A stretch of DNA of 64,000 nt from NCBI GenBank assembly GCA_036320915.1, contig JAXBDG010000007.1:372001-436000 (forward strand), written 5' to 3'. This DNA comes from Linnemannia elongata. Lineage: Eukaryota > Mortierellomycota > Mortierellomycetes > Mortierellales > Mortierellaceae. The notes below the pieces were generated by a model. The model was given only the letters and a program-made list of their open reading frames with translations, had not been told where the DNA came from and searched no databases. Shown here one piece after another: positions 23,759 to 35,557 of this stretch. Position 1 is the stretch's first letter. Each line of letters begins with the position of its first letter. The translations under genes were made by a program, and so were the position numbers.

Positions 23759-25531
23759 GTTGACATATCTCAATGCCAATTGCTATTCTCCATCCTACCG
23801 CATGCGTAACACGCCGTTCGTATATCGCACTTCAATGGAGAATTTTTCTTGTCCAACCTTTCGATGGGGTAATAAATGAGGACTGCAACAAAACCACTCT
23901 GCCGAAGGAGTGCAACAAAAGAGACGCGTCTTGTTTTCTTCCTCGGGTGTTCACGTTGTGTGATAACTTGGGATTGATATGTGCACTATACAAAGAGAGC
24001 GATCAGCCACTGTGCACCAACCATTCTTACCCCGCCCCGCCCTGTCTTGCCCTGCCTTGCCTTGTCCTGATATCCTTTCCCCTTTGTTTATCCCTTCTCT
24101 TCTTACCCTACTTCTTACCCTACTTCTTTTCCTTTTTCTTTTCCCATCCTCCTCTCGTTTCCCATTTATCCACCTCGTTCCTGTGGCTGCAGGAAAACAG
24201 CCTATTTACCCTCTAAGTTTAACCCCAAACAACAAAAAAGGACGATGTGGTCGAGTATCAATTCCCACACACCAACCCATCCATTCAAACATTCAGCAAT
24301 CAACACATACAACCCTTTTTTTCGCAATCAGCCGAAAAAGGGCAAAAAAGGAGACCTTGCTTCGAGCTCGAGCAGTAATATAAGCTGGAAGAGAAAGAAG
24401 GTCCAAGCGATAGGTCATGGTCGAGGAAGGAGTCGAAAGGAGAACAGGTATTTTTTTTCTTGTTCTGTGAAATTTGACCCAACTTGAACAATAATCATGC
24501 ATGACACGATTGAGAAGCTGCAGACGCGATAGTCAATAAAGAAATAACAATGCAGCATCACCAAACAAAGAGTATCATCATTGGCATCATCGCGAGAAAG
24601 AAGAAAAGGAAGCTAGTGAACTGGACCATCAAAACAGCGACGACACGAAGAAAAAGGGGTTTGTTTGAACTTTTAGAAGAAGGATAACTGAGGAAGGAAG
24701 GGTGGATCGCACCATTGACATTTCGCCGAGACGTCTGATTTAATTTGCCCAAGCCAAGCGAGCACCGCTGGCGGAGAATACACAATCATGCATCGCAGTA
24801 CAGACTCAACAACCAAACAAGAGCAAGGACAAGCGTATGTGAGGGCTGTTATCCTAAAGAAACTGGTTTGCTTGTGACAGTTCAAGGATGATGGATTGAC
24901 CTTTCTTCTATGCCACAAATAACCTAACAAAACGAGTGTTATTATTCAGTAGTAAGGGTGATGTTTCTACTTTTAAGGTGTTGCGAGCGTCATATGTATT
25001 GTTTATTTTGGCTTTTGATAGGAACTGAACTATCGAGGCTTTAACATAGATGGTGCCAGTGGTTCCATGCTGAAACAATTGCAAGAGAACCGAAGCGACT
25101 GCGAGGTGAACAAGATGCATGTATTCTATTTGTAGCGAGAAAGTATTGCAATTGTGCTTGCATTTAATGTCATTGTCTTAAAAATATCCGGTTTGACAGT
25201 TCTCCACCAAACCCTTGATTATCGTATTCGTGTGATAAGTAGCTTGTCCTAGAGATAGCAGGTAGCCATGTTCGAAACGCGTTTGTCGCGTCGAAGAGCG
25301 TCAACGCTTGATCAGTTGGCGAAATGCAAATTGAATCTTTGATCGAAAGACAGTCACTTTGGAAGGAGATACCCTTCCTCCTTCCTTCTGTTCGGTACAG
25401 GATAGCGAGTAAGGGAACGATGACCATCACCTTCCATCACTTTCCTTTTTTTTTACGCTCACCCGTTCACATCAGCATCAACACCGACAACTTCATAAAA
25501 GCCAAGCATCACAGACAACAAACACACACTC
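22037..25531. other. Gene-poor 3.5-kb region with homopolymer T tract
   Basis: No gene is supportable. 22040-22700 is AG-rich on the + strand, which makes it CT-rich leader DNA for the minus-strand poly-Asn gene. 23714-23755 is an uninterrupted run of 42 T. 24050-24180 is CT-rich. Short frames such as 23773-24216 have no recognisable domain and change composition abruptly. Confidence 0.5.
23714..23755. repeat. T(42) homopolymer
   Basis: A run of 42 consecutive T in gene-free DNA, the longest homopolymer in the window. It could be a nucleosome-excluding tract or the A-tail of an old retroinsertion read on the minus strand. I see no recognisable element next to it. Confidence 0.9.
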
Positions 25532-26744
25532 ATGACCGACTTTGTCAGCCTCACCATCGTCATCGTGATCATCTTCATGGTCTTCAGATGGCTCTCTGGT
25601 AATACTACACACAAATACTCACTCAACAACCTGGACGGAAGGCAGACACTCCTTTGCAAGTTCACAGCACCAGGGACAGAACAGCATGGCACTAACCCGA
25701 GGCTGCCCGGTTTTGTTGCAATTTACTTTCATTAGCATCTGGAGAAGACCATGGACCTCGTCAAGGACAGGGTAGAGGCAGGATCCCATCACGACCCCCA
25801 GCACGACTTGTCAACCCAGAGATGGTACGCATCCCTTGGACCTTTTTGCTCACTCTCATAAGGAGATTCTGTCGTACCATATGATATCGTCGGAGTCGAA
25901 GGTGTTCGGTTGGCGACACAATTCTCGGGACACAGGAATAGAAAATGAGCGAATGGGCAGGATCGGTATTGGCAAACCGTACCAGGACCGAGGACACCAT
26001 GCAAGTTTGTACTCACTAGTCTTCACATTTTGACGAAAACTTGCTTCGATTAGGTTGAGACGGTCAGGGCCATGTTCCCGCATATTCCGACAGCAGCTAT
26101 TCACTACGACCTCCAAAAGACCGGTTCCGTGGAGCAGACTTGCGACAACATTTTGCGGGACGGCACTTTGCCCATGGTACGAATCTCTGAAGGATACAAG
26201 TCAACCCACGCAGAGATATCTTAGAATCGGAAATATCAAATTGGAGACTAACATGCCATTTCATACATCGTTATCAATTGTAGCCTCCAGCTCCTCGCCC
26301 TCAAACCCCTCCCACCGCAGCCACCACTTCAGCAGCACCATCAGGATCGTCTACAGGATCATCTTCAGGATCGAGTCATGCAACCAACGGAAACCTTGTC
26401 CAGCGTTTCAAGTTGCAGGAGGCTGCTGAAAAGAACATTGTTCCCGATGAGCCCTCCAAGGTCTGGGCTGAGAGTGCAGAGAAGCGTCAGGAGGTCTTTA
26501 AGAGCCGCAAGGAGTTTATGGTTCTCCAGGCCAGGAAGTAAGTTACTAGATTTATCTATGGTGTTGAATCTGCTTTCTTTCTTGCTGACAGGTGTACTAA
26601 GGAGCAAATACTTATAACTTGTCAATTGTCCCTACTTTGCCCAATAGACGATTTTTGGAGGAGGAGGCGCGTAAAGCAAAGGAAGCCGAAGCCAAGGCAA
26701 AGGAAGCCGAGGGAGCTGCTCAGGAGGTGGATGCCACAGCGTGA
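25532..26744 (+). CDS. CUE1: CUE1-like ER-anchored ubiquitin-binding protein
   Basis: There are five exons (25532-25598, 25736-25824, 26054-26176, 26284-26537, 26648-26744) with consistent phases, giving 209 aa against 203 in yeast Cue1. The N-terminus is a single membrane helix (LTIVIVIIFMVF), which would anchor it in the ER. Residues about 53-95 form a CUE domain with the MFP motif (VRAMFPHIPTAAIHYDLQKT) and the paired NILRDG helix that contacts ubiquitin. The C-terminal helix (VWAESAEKRQEVFKSRKEFM, then RFLEEEARKAKEA) sits where the Ubc7-binding region (U7BR) lies in Cue1. In yeast, Cue1 recruits and activates Ubc7 for ER-associated degradation; that role is inferred here from domain order and length. 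The related Cue4 lacks the U7BR, so CUE1 is the better name. Confidence 0.8.
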
Positions 26745-27095
26745 ACAGGACAGCCTGTTTTCATTTGAGAACTTCGATTTGAAGCTAGACTACCGACGAA
26801 AAGTACAAGCATATCGACACCGGACAATTGCCTACGATATTCAAACAACAGCAACAGCAGATACTTTTGACCTTACCAACCACCAAAATAAAAATATTAT
26901 CAACATCTTTGGTTCCCTCTGCGAGTGTCGCTTGGTTCGCGTGTGAGCTGTGCACGTCACAGAAACCATTTTTGGTGCTTTGGCGTCAAGTAAGCGCGAA
27001 TCTTTTGTGGGACACGAACGATAAAATGAAAGTGTTCTTTGTCCTTCTATCGTTTAACTTTCACTTTTCTCCACCTCGCTTTACAATCATCCACC

Positions 27096-29583
27096 ATGTA
27101 CCATTCACAGCAAAGCGCAAGTCTGTTCCTTGGAGGAGAACGCACCAGCGGACAGACCATCAGAGATCAGAATGGTAAAACGACACACCCTTCATTCCTC
27201 AATTCTTCGTCTCGTTATGTACTTCTGTCCTGAAGTTGACAACCGCGAATGTTAAAGGGGAAAGTGGGGGCATGAGTCAACAGCTCCAGGGAATTGACCG
27301 GCTGACCTTGGAGTACGGGAAGAAATTGCGGTTCACCAAACAGAAGGCAGCAGGACACAGCTTCAGCGCAATGGCCTCATCAGCACCGAGATTCAACTAC
27401 TATACCACCTTCAACCGTTGATTCAGCCATGTCAGGAACACGCACGACCATTTTATTGCTGGTTAGCACCATTTACTTGGAGGACGATCAGCTCACTGAC
27501 CAACCTTGCATTCTCTTTGCTGGTTATTACAACTCTAGTCCTTGCTGCCGCTTCCATTGCCAACATTGTTAAGTCGTCGTTGGGACCTGTCGGTCTCGAC
27601 AAGATGATTGTCAATGAAATTGGTGTAAGTGCTCCCTCGTTTTCTTTTGGCGCCTGCGATCATTTGGCCACCAAAACGACACAACCTTGACCTTCGAGTA
27701 ACCGCGAGAAAAGAGAAGAAAACATAACACGCTCTTCCTTCTTTCTTTCTTTTTCGCCATTTTTAGGATGTCACTATCACTAATGACGGCGCCACGATTC
27801 TGAACATGTTGGAGGTTGAGCATCCCGCAGGAAGAATCTTGGTCGAGTTGGCTCAGCAGCAGGACAAGGAAGTCGGTGATGGCACGACCTCTGTTGTTAT
27901 TATTGCAGCCGAGCTCTTGAAGAGAGCCAACGAGTTGGTCAAGAACAAGATCCACCCTACCACCATCATCACAGGATACCGTTTGGCGTCCAAGGAGGCT
28001 TGCAAGTTCATTGCGGATCAGATGTCGATCAAGGTTGAGGCTCTCGGCCGTGATTGTCTTGTCAATGCTGCCAAGACCAGCATGTCCAGCAAGATTATTG
28101 GATCGTGAGTGCAACTGTCCTGACTAGCGTTTGCTACTAGGCGCGAGCTATTTAAGTCAGTACGAGATTTTCTTAGCCCTGGATGGCGAAGCTAACAGTT
28201 TGTAACCATGCTGATATTTTGCATTATCGCTTTTAGCCACGACGACTTCTTTTCGAACATGGCTGTCGATGCTATGCTCGCTGTCAAGTCGACTAACAGC
28301 CGAGGCGAACACAAATACCCAGTCAAGGCTGTCAACGTCTTGAAGGCTCACGGAAAGAGTGCAACAGAGTCAATGCTGGTCAAGGGATACGCTCTCAACT
28401 GCACAGTCGCCAGTCAGGCCATGAAGACCAAGATCACCAACGCCAAGATCGCCTGTCTCGATATCAACTTGCAGAAGGTCCGCATGAACTTGGGAGTACA
28501 CATCATGGTCGACGATCCTGACAAGCTCGAGGACATCCGCAAGAGGTACCTTGTTGGCAATGGTCTTTGCAGATGTGAAATTGTGCACCATGGATCACAA
28601 CTAACAATATCTTGAAAACTTCAATTATTACAACAGAGAGAGCGATATTACAACGGAGCGTATCAAGAAGATTCTTGCGACTGGAGCCAACGTTATTTTG
28701 ACGACCAAGGGAATTGACGACATGTGCTTGAAGTTGTTTGTCGAGGCTGGAGCAATGGCTGTCCGCCGCTGCAAAAAGGAGGATCTTCGCAGGATTGCCA
28801 AGGCCACTGGAGCTACCTTGATCTCGACGTTAGCCAACTTGGAGGGCGAGGAGACATATGATGCATCGTACCTCGGTTACGCCGAGGAGGTCGTTCAGGA
28901 GAGAATCTCGGACGATGAGTGCATCTTGGTCAAGGGTACTAAGGCCCAGTCGTCGGCATCGATCATTCTTCGTGGAGCCAATGATTTCATGCTGGACGAG
29001 ATGGAGCGTTCTTTGCACGATTCCCTGTGCGTGGTCAAGCGTACCTTGGAGAGTGGAAGTGTCGTCCCTGGAGGAGGAGCTGTCGAGACTGCCCTGAACA
29101 TCTACCTCGAGAACTTTGCCACCACCTTGGTATGATCTCATACATGACTGTAGCTGTTCAGTCATGATCCGCTGAGCTCTCCCAATTTTTTACCCGCTAA
29201 CCCGTATGCTTTTGTTTTATGTGTTGTAATAGGGCTCGCGTGAGCAATTGGCCATTGCAGAGTTTGCGAACGCACTGCTTGTGATCCCCAAGACGTTGGC
29301 TGTGAATGCGGCCAAGGACTCTACAGATTTGGTGGCAACGCTCCGTGTGTACCATAACGCTTCTCAGAAGGACAAGTCTCGTCAGGGCTTGAAGTGGTAT
29401 GGATTGGATCTGATCAAGGGCGAGGTCCGCGATAACGTCCATGCTGGAGTGCTTGAGCCTGCTCTGTCCAAGATCCGTGCCCTGCGCTCTGCCACTGAGA
29501 CTGCGTTGTCGATCCTCCGTATTGATGATATGATTACTGTGGCGCCTGAGCAACGTCAGGAGGATGATGGCCATGGCCACTAA
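27096..29583 (+). CDS. TCP1: T-complex protein 1 subunit alpha (chaperonin CCT1)
   Basis: There are six exons (27096-27174, 27539-27624, 27767-28104, 28237-28545, 28637-29129, 29233-29583), all in phase, giving 551 aa, the normal CCT-alpha length. The start [19 protein letters not shown] matches the family N-terminus. Group II chaperonin nucleotide motifs are intact: [19 protein letters not shown] and the catalytic-Asp motif GDGTTSV. The apical domain ([21 protein letters not shown]) and the C-terminal [12 protein letters not shown] segment distinguish subunit alpha from the other seven. CCT is the cytosolic ATP-driven ring that folds actin and tubulin. Intron 1 is 364 nt, three to four times longer than the others. 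The gene follows CUE1 by 351 nt and precedes the asteroid gene by 248 nt, all on the same strand. Confidence 0.96.
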
Positions 29584-29831
29584 GGCACGTTGGGTGATCC
29601 CGTTCTAGGAGGAGCGGATACTGGAGTAGAGAGAGATGCGCATTTTATTCAAACAATATATGAAACGCTTAGCGTTCAGAAGGTTCATTGTGAAGGGGGT
29701 TGGTGGCAACTTTTGAACAGTTCAGATCTGGCATTTACCAGTCACATCGGACTTTTGTCAACAAAAAAATGACAAAAGTGTACAACTTTGCAACCCACCA
29801 TGAGGGTTTCTCATTGTTCATCACACATCAC

Positions 29832-32800
29832 ATGGGAGTACTCGGACTGTACAGCTATTTCGAATCGAAATCACTAGGACAGCGCAAGAGCTGGTCCGCA
29901 ACCCTACCACCACCTTCATCACCTTCCCCACAGCCAGGACATGATTCGAGCGAAGCAGGTGATATCAGCACCAACAACAGTCTGAAGAGGTCTCTCTCCC
30001 CTACACCAGACCACTCCTCTTCAACAAACCTCCTCGCAAAACGGCGGTTCTTTATCCTCGACGGAAACGCATACATCCACCACCTCTACTGCGGCCAATT
30101 TGAATGGATCTGGGGAGGCCAATATTCGTCATTCGTCAACCTCCTCACCGCCCACATTCGTGCGCTCGAGAACAGTGGTTTCCGGTTACAAGTCTTGTTT
30201 GATGGTCCGTTGCCTGTTCAGAAGCGGCAGACGAGGTTGACGAGGGATACGGAGAAGATCCGCAAAATGAGTCGAGTCGTAGGGGATTTGGAGCATTATC
30301 ATGTGCTCGGATTAGGGGGTGGTTGTAATACTCTGACGAGTAGTAACGGGACGGGGGTTGAGGCGTTGGCGAATCGGGCCGGCGGTGCTGGTGGTGGGAG
30401 TAATGGAGGAAGTGGTGGTGCGGGTGGTGCTGGTGGAAAGGGGTATTCGCATTTCTTGATCCCGCCGCTGGTGATGGAGGTGACTTTGCAGACGCTGAGG
30501 GCTTTGGGGGTTGAGCTGTTGGTTTGTGATGGTGAGGCTGATGGGTTGGTTGCCCAGTTGGCGATGGAGAAGTCTATGGATGTTAATGTTGATGAGGCCT
30601 ATGCCGTCAGCAAGGATTCTGGTACGTTTTTAGTTCATAAGAGTATGAATACCTCATATGTCTCTATGGTGAGTGCAAAATAAGTAACCATCACACTTTA
30701 TTTCTAATATAGATTACTTCATCTACAACACGGGATCATCAACAAAAGGCGGCTACATCCCGCTCGACAGCCTTTTCGTCTCAACCGACCCCACAACTGG
30801 AACAACCACCGTCGCAGCAACAGTCTATTCCCAGTCCGCCATCGCAGAACACCTCGGGATCAGACCACACTTCCTCCCACTCTTTGCGTCACTGACAGGA
30901 AACGACTACCTCCGCCCTGATGTCTTTGAAGACCAGGTCGCGAGATCGCTTGCGGCGGCGACAGGACAGAAACTCTCGGCGGCTAATAATACCAACCATG
31001 CGAGGATTAAAGCCACGGCTACCTTTTTGAAGCAGTACGGAGCTGGATCTGGATCTGGATCTGGAAGCGGTGCAGATAGTGCTGGTGGGCGGGACGACAT
31101 TAAGTCGGTGCTGGCAGAGTGCGAACAAGTGAACGGGATCATGGACGAGATTCTGAAGGATCGGGAGCAACTTTATGCGGGCGAGACGGAAGAGAGGCGT
31201 CAGGAGTTGCGGTCGGCTTTGATCGAGTCTATGGAGCAGTACTCCCCCTCGATCCCAGACGACTTTTCGACAGAGGAATCAATCTCGTCAGGAGAGTCTT
31301 CCTTGCCATCCTCGGAAGAACCCACTCCTTCGACTTCGATCGCGGCTTCTCCCAACCCTTCAACACCCTCGGCAGGAGGAGGCCTTTGGGCAGCACCGGA
31401 AAAGTCCTCCCTGTCTGTCGTAGCGGCGCTGAACAAGACGAAAGAAGCCTTCAGGGCGGGTCAGTTTTCGTTCAAGTTGATGGATGTAGTCAGCAACCGG
31501 ATGTTTTGGTGTACGCCGTTTTTGGAGGATACGGATCGGGAGAGTGCGTGGTTGGCGTCGAGGGATCTCAGACGGTGGATTTATGGGGTCCTTGCTAGGG
31601 ATTTGCTTCACCTTGAAAGCGGAAGTCAAGTAGACGGAGCACTGGATGAGGGAGAGGAGCAGAGAGGATCAGGAGCCGAGTTGGAGGTTGTGGAATATGT
31701 GAGGCGTGGAGATCACTTGTCGGCCGAGATTGTGATGGGCGCTTCGGTGATGGAGTTGGACGAGATGGTCAAGGTTGTCAAGGCCAAGGCCCAGAAAAAG
31801 TCAGCAAGACGGATCAGTGTCATGGATATCGACCCCGTCACACCCTCTTCCACCAGCGCCGTTGAGGTATCCCCAGCCGACACCGAACACACAATCGGCG
31901 CCATGGAAATCGAACAACAGGATGCGTCACAACAACATGTACAGGATCAGGAAAAGGGTGAGACGATGGACGAGGCTAGCAGGACTAGTCTCTTCTTGGG
32001 GATCCTGGGCGCTGACACCGCTCAAGTCCGCGCACTCCCGAAGCCGTTCATGATTCTGGCGGCGACGTTGCGGTACCTGATCAACGCGCTTGCTCATTCC
32101 AAGACCCGATCTGCGAGTATTTCTGTCGCCAATTTCGAGGTCATTGCGTTCGTCGCTTCGGCGCTCTTCCTCCGTGAGGTGTATTACCCCGAGACAATTG
32201 GCAAACAGCCAGCAAGGTCAGCAGGAGCAGGAGCAGGACCTGAAGCCAGCAATATACCCACACCCTCATCAACACCATTTTCAACAGCATTGTCGGGCCC
32301 TCCTTCGCTGGTCGAAGCACCCCCCATGACAAAAAGATCCCTCCACCTCTCAACCCAATACCAACACGCTCTCGCAACAGTATCTCTTCTCGCCAGCGCT
32401 CTTCACCTCGAAGACATGATCCCGCCCCTTGCCCAACTATTCGATGGACTCTTGTTCCAACAGACTTTGCCTCTTGCCCGTGGTGGAACGCTGTTGGAAG
32501 GGAGGATGCAGTTCCCAGAATCTGTCAGCATGTACCATCAGATCCTGGCCGCTGTCGAGGAGGATTTTGTGGATACGGGAGAGATTGATGTCGTGGTCGT
32601 GTTTCGCGCTAGTCGGAAAGGAGCCTCCGCTGCAGGAGGAGCTGGAGAGGCAGCAGAGGCGACCAAGTTGGGTATCTTTGGACCGGATATGGAACCTCTG
32701 AACCAACTTCCCTCATCATCATCGACCACTTCGACTATTGGAGGATCGGGATTGAAGGGGTCAAAATCTGCAGGGATCCAAAAGAAATCCGGGTCGTCCA

Positions 32801-32931
32801 AGAAGCGTAGCGGAGGTGGCGGCGGCGGAGGAAGTAGTAACAGCAGTGGCAATGGCCGTGGTGGCAGCGGTCGAGGAGGTGGCGGAGGTGCCAATATGTT
32901 CAACGTATTGTCCCTCGGCTGCGAATTTTAG
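29832..32931 (+). CDS. Asteroid/ASTE1-like XPG-family nuclease
   Basis: There are two exons, 29832-30621 and 30713-32931 (phase 1), giving about 1002 aa. The start MGVLGLYSYFE has the Met-Gly-x-x-Gly-Leu opening of FEN/XPG nucleases. The acidic residues that bind metal in that superfamily are visible: FILDGNAYIHHLY, then ELLVCDGEADGLVAQLA, then SKDSDYFIYNTG. PLFASLTGNDYLRP follows, as in asteroid proteins. This order defines the asteroid subfamily, whose human member ASTE1 is linked to DNA end processing. The fungal protein carries a Gly-rich insertion after residue about 165, long disordered Ser/Pro segments, and a Gly/Arg-rich tail (RGGSGRGGGGGANMF) that could bind nucleic acid. Retention of the acidic residues suggests an active enzyme, but the substrate is unknown. 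It converges with PRP3, 74 nt away. Confidence 0.82.
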
Positions 32932-33005
32932 ATCACCAATAGAAAGCCCCATAATATAATGCAAATGGTGTGTCCATTTATTATGGGATGATAAATGATG
33001 TGACT

Positions 33006-35234
33006 TCAAAGGGTGACTTCGGCGCCCAACATATCCTCCTCCTTGAACCCAAGCGCCTGATCCCAATAATGCTGCACGCCATGTCTAGTCAGAACCTGCT
33101 TCAACTGCGCATCATTCGTGGCCTTCAAGAACCTGAACGTCTTGAATTGCCGCTCCCTCAACTGACCCTCCCAAACGAGCAGACACTTGTTATCGATCGT
33201 CGTCTCCGAGACCTCTGTACCATCAAGCCGTGTGTTGTCGGACCAATCGATTCGACGGAGCATGAGTTTCTTGTATTGGTTGATGGCTTTGTGTCCACCT
33301 TCGACGAGGACGATCGAGAAGGTAGGGTACATGAGCACAATTCCTGTCAGCCCCAGTTGTGTGGCGTTCTTGTCGACCTTGAACTTTTTCTGTGGGTGCG
33401 ACAAATCGTTGATCCTATGACCAGAATGGTGAGATAAAAGTACAAAGAATGTTTAGCATGGTTAGTTTCTGTCCTAACAGCCCTGAGAAAGAGTAAAACA
33501 TCCGATAAACAAAACGGAAAAACGGTGTGTACGTACTTGTAGAGAGAGACATAGATACCCTTGGCAACATCCTCCTCTTTCTTCTTACTCTCCTTGGCTT
33601 TCCGCTGCTCATGCGTCAACTTGGCCGCAGCATTATGATCCAAATGCCCTTGCAACCGATCCGCAACCTGCTGTCGAACCTTCATCTCAATCTCTGTCGG
33701 ATTCAACACCGCCTCCTGTCCCAGAACCCTCATCATATTCGCCAATTTAACCTTGGGCGCGTCAGCTGGCAAGAGACCCAACCGGATCTTGTCCTGCTTC
33801 TCCTTTAGAAGCTCTGCACGTCTCTGGCGGCGGAGTCGTTTACGTTCCTTGGTTGTCAACATGAGCGGGCGGGGTTTGGCGCTTGCGGCGTGGGCGGCTT
33901 CGTTTGGAGGTTCGATTGGTACGGGGTGTTGGATGTAGTGTGTGATGAGTGGGTCGTCTTCCGTCTCGATCCTAGCATTTCCGTCCTTGATATCATCGTA
34001 TGTCTTGTTAGGCAAGAAACCTGCATCCCACCACTCCACTCCCTTCAGCACCTCGCGCTAATTGCAATTATTACACACAAAAAGAAACGTAAGGTAAATA
34101 TCGCATTACTAATATTAAAAAAAATATCAACGAAAGCAACAGAGACAACAACGAAAATAAAAGAAAAGACGATCCCGATACATACCTTGGTGAAGCCATC
34201 CTTGATCTGCTGATCATCCTCCTCAACATTCGCCTTGGCAGCCTCCTCAATCTCCCGTCTCATCTGCTCAGCCCGCTGGTCGGATCGGATCTGGTTGGCA
34301 ATATTAATGTATTTCCCCTGCTGTGCAAACTTCAACGGCCGAGACCGACGCTCCCGGGGTGCCGCTGCCAGATTCTCGTCGAAATACGGGTTCTTTTCCG
34401 GGTTGGTGAATTCTTCGGGCACGCTCAGGATCTTCAACTCCTTCTTTGGTTCTGGTTTCTGGTTAACCTATTTAGTAGCAAAGATATGTCAATGTTAAAA
34501 ACAAACAAATCGTAAGTTAGCGGAACTTGCTATATCGCTGGCGAACAAAGGACACAAACTACAACATGGCGATCAGAGTCGAGTAAGGTAAGTACCTTGG
34601 CGGTGGCGAAAGAAGGCGTCTTGACGGATTTACCAGCAGTGACAGAGTTAATGATCAAGTTTCCCTCAGCATCCCTCGAAATCATCGGCGCCATATCCAT
34701 ACCCAAACCTCCCTTCACCGTTGTCGTCCTCTGCCCACTCGCCGCCGCCGTCCCTCCCATTCCCACTCCTGCTCCTGCTGGCCGCGATCCAGAACTAGAC
34801 GCCGCCGTCGGTCCTGATGCAGCGGGTATGACTCTGCTCAACTTGGCCTGGAGGGCCTCCTTCCGCTGCCGGATCAATTCCAATTGTGATAATCCTCCTG
34901 TTGCTGCTCCTGCTCCTCCTGATACTGATGCTGCGGTTGGTGGTGGTTGTGCTGCCTGCTGTTGTTGTTGTTGCTGCTGAGCGCGCTGTTGTAAAATCGC
35001 GGCGTTAGCGAGGGCTCTAGCCTTGGCTTCTTCTGCCTTTGCCTTGGCTGCCGCTATCATGGCATTGATCTATAATTTTTTATCAGTGAGGGAAAGGGCG
35101 ATATGGTTAGGTTCTGCTGTTGCAAAAAAAAAAAAAATATAGAAAAAGTGCAACGCCTTCCTGGCAAAACAGAGCAGATTCATGTGTATGATTCACTGAA
35201 GGGAGATCCTTGCCTGCTCTTGTGACATGCTCAT
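33006..35234 (-). CDS. PRP3: U4/U6 snRNP protein PRP3
   Basis: There are five minus-strand exons (35234-35214, 35069-34596, 34467-34186, 34057-33537, 33414-33006), all in phase, giving 568 aa. The PRP3 domain is clear: EVLKGVEWWDAGFLPNKTYD, LTTKERKRLRRQRRAE, ANMMRVLGQEAVLNPTEIE and KLTHEQRKAKESKKKEEDVA. The C-terminal DUF1115 region follows (LTGIVLMYPTFSIVLVEGG, CLLVWEGQLRERQFKTF, HGVQHYWDQALG). Prp3 binds the U4/U6 stem with Prp4 in the tri-snRNP and acts in the nucleus in pre-mRNA splicing. The N-terminal PWI domain of the human protein is absent; the protein begins near the QIxxMIAAA helix. The first coding exon is only seven codons (MSMSQEQ). Its intron would use a GC donor (CAG/GCAAGG), so this start is the least certain part. 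CSN2 lies 323 nt upstream on the same strand. Confidence 0.92.
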
Positions 35235-35557
35235 GATGGACAAAGAAACGATTTGTTCGAGGCTTCTTGCAAACGATGGGTTGGGTCCAGAGGGTGTTGG
35301 TGGAGTCCTGGTCCTGCTAGGTTGAAGTGAGAGAAAGAAAGACGTGAATGGAGTGAAAGAGTGAAATCTGAATCAACCTTTGTAGGCTTTATTTAATTTC
35401 TCTGTTCACCACGAGCGAGAGCTACGTCACACATGCAAGAAATTTGGTGGCAAACTTTTTTACTTTTCAAACTGCAAACTGCTAAACTTTTTTTTCTTTG
35501 TATCTTGCAAAAGAGAACAGCTTCGACCTGGAGAAGGGTGCTGGAGCCTGAATACCC

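Noticed and set aside
23773..24216. Cys-containing plus-strand frame after the T tract
   Set aside because: It changes into a CT-rich S/F/L tract halfway, with no recognisable domain or splice support.
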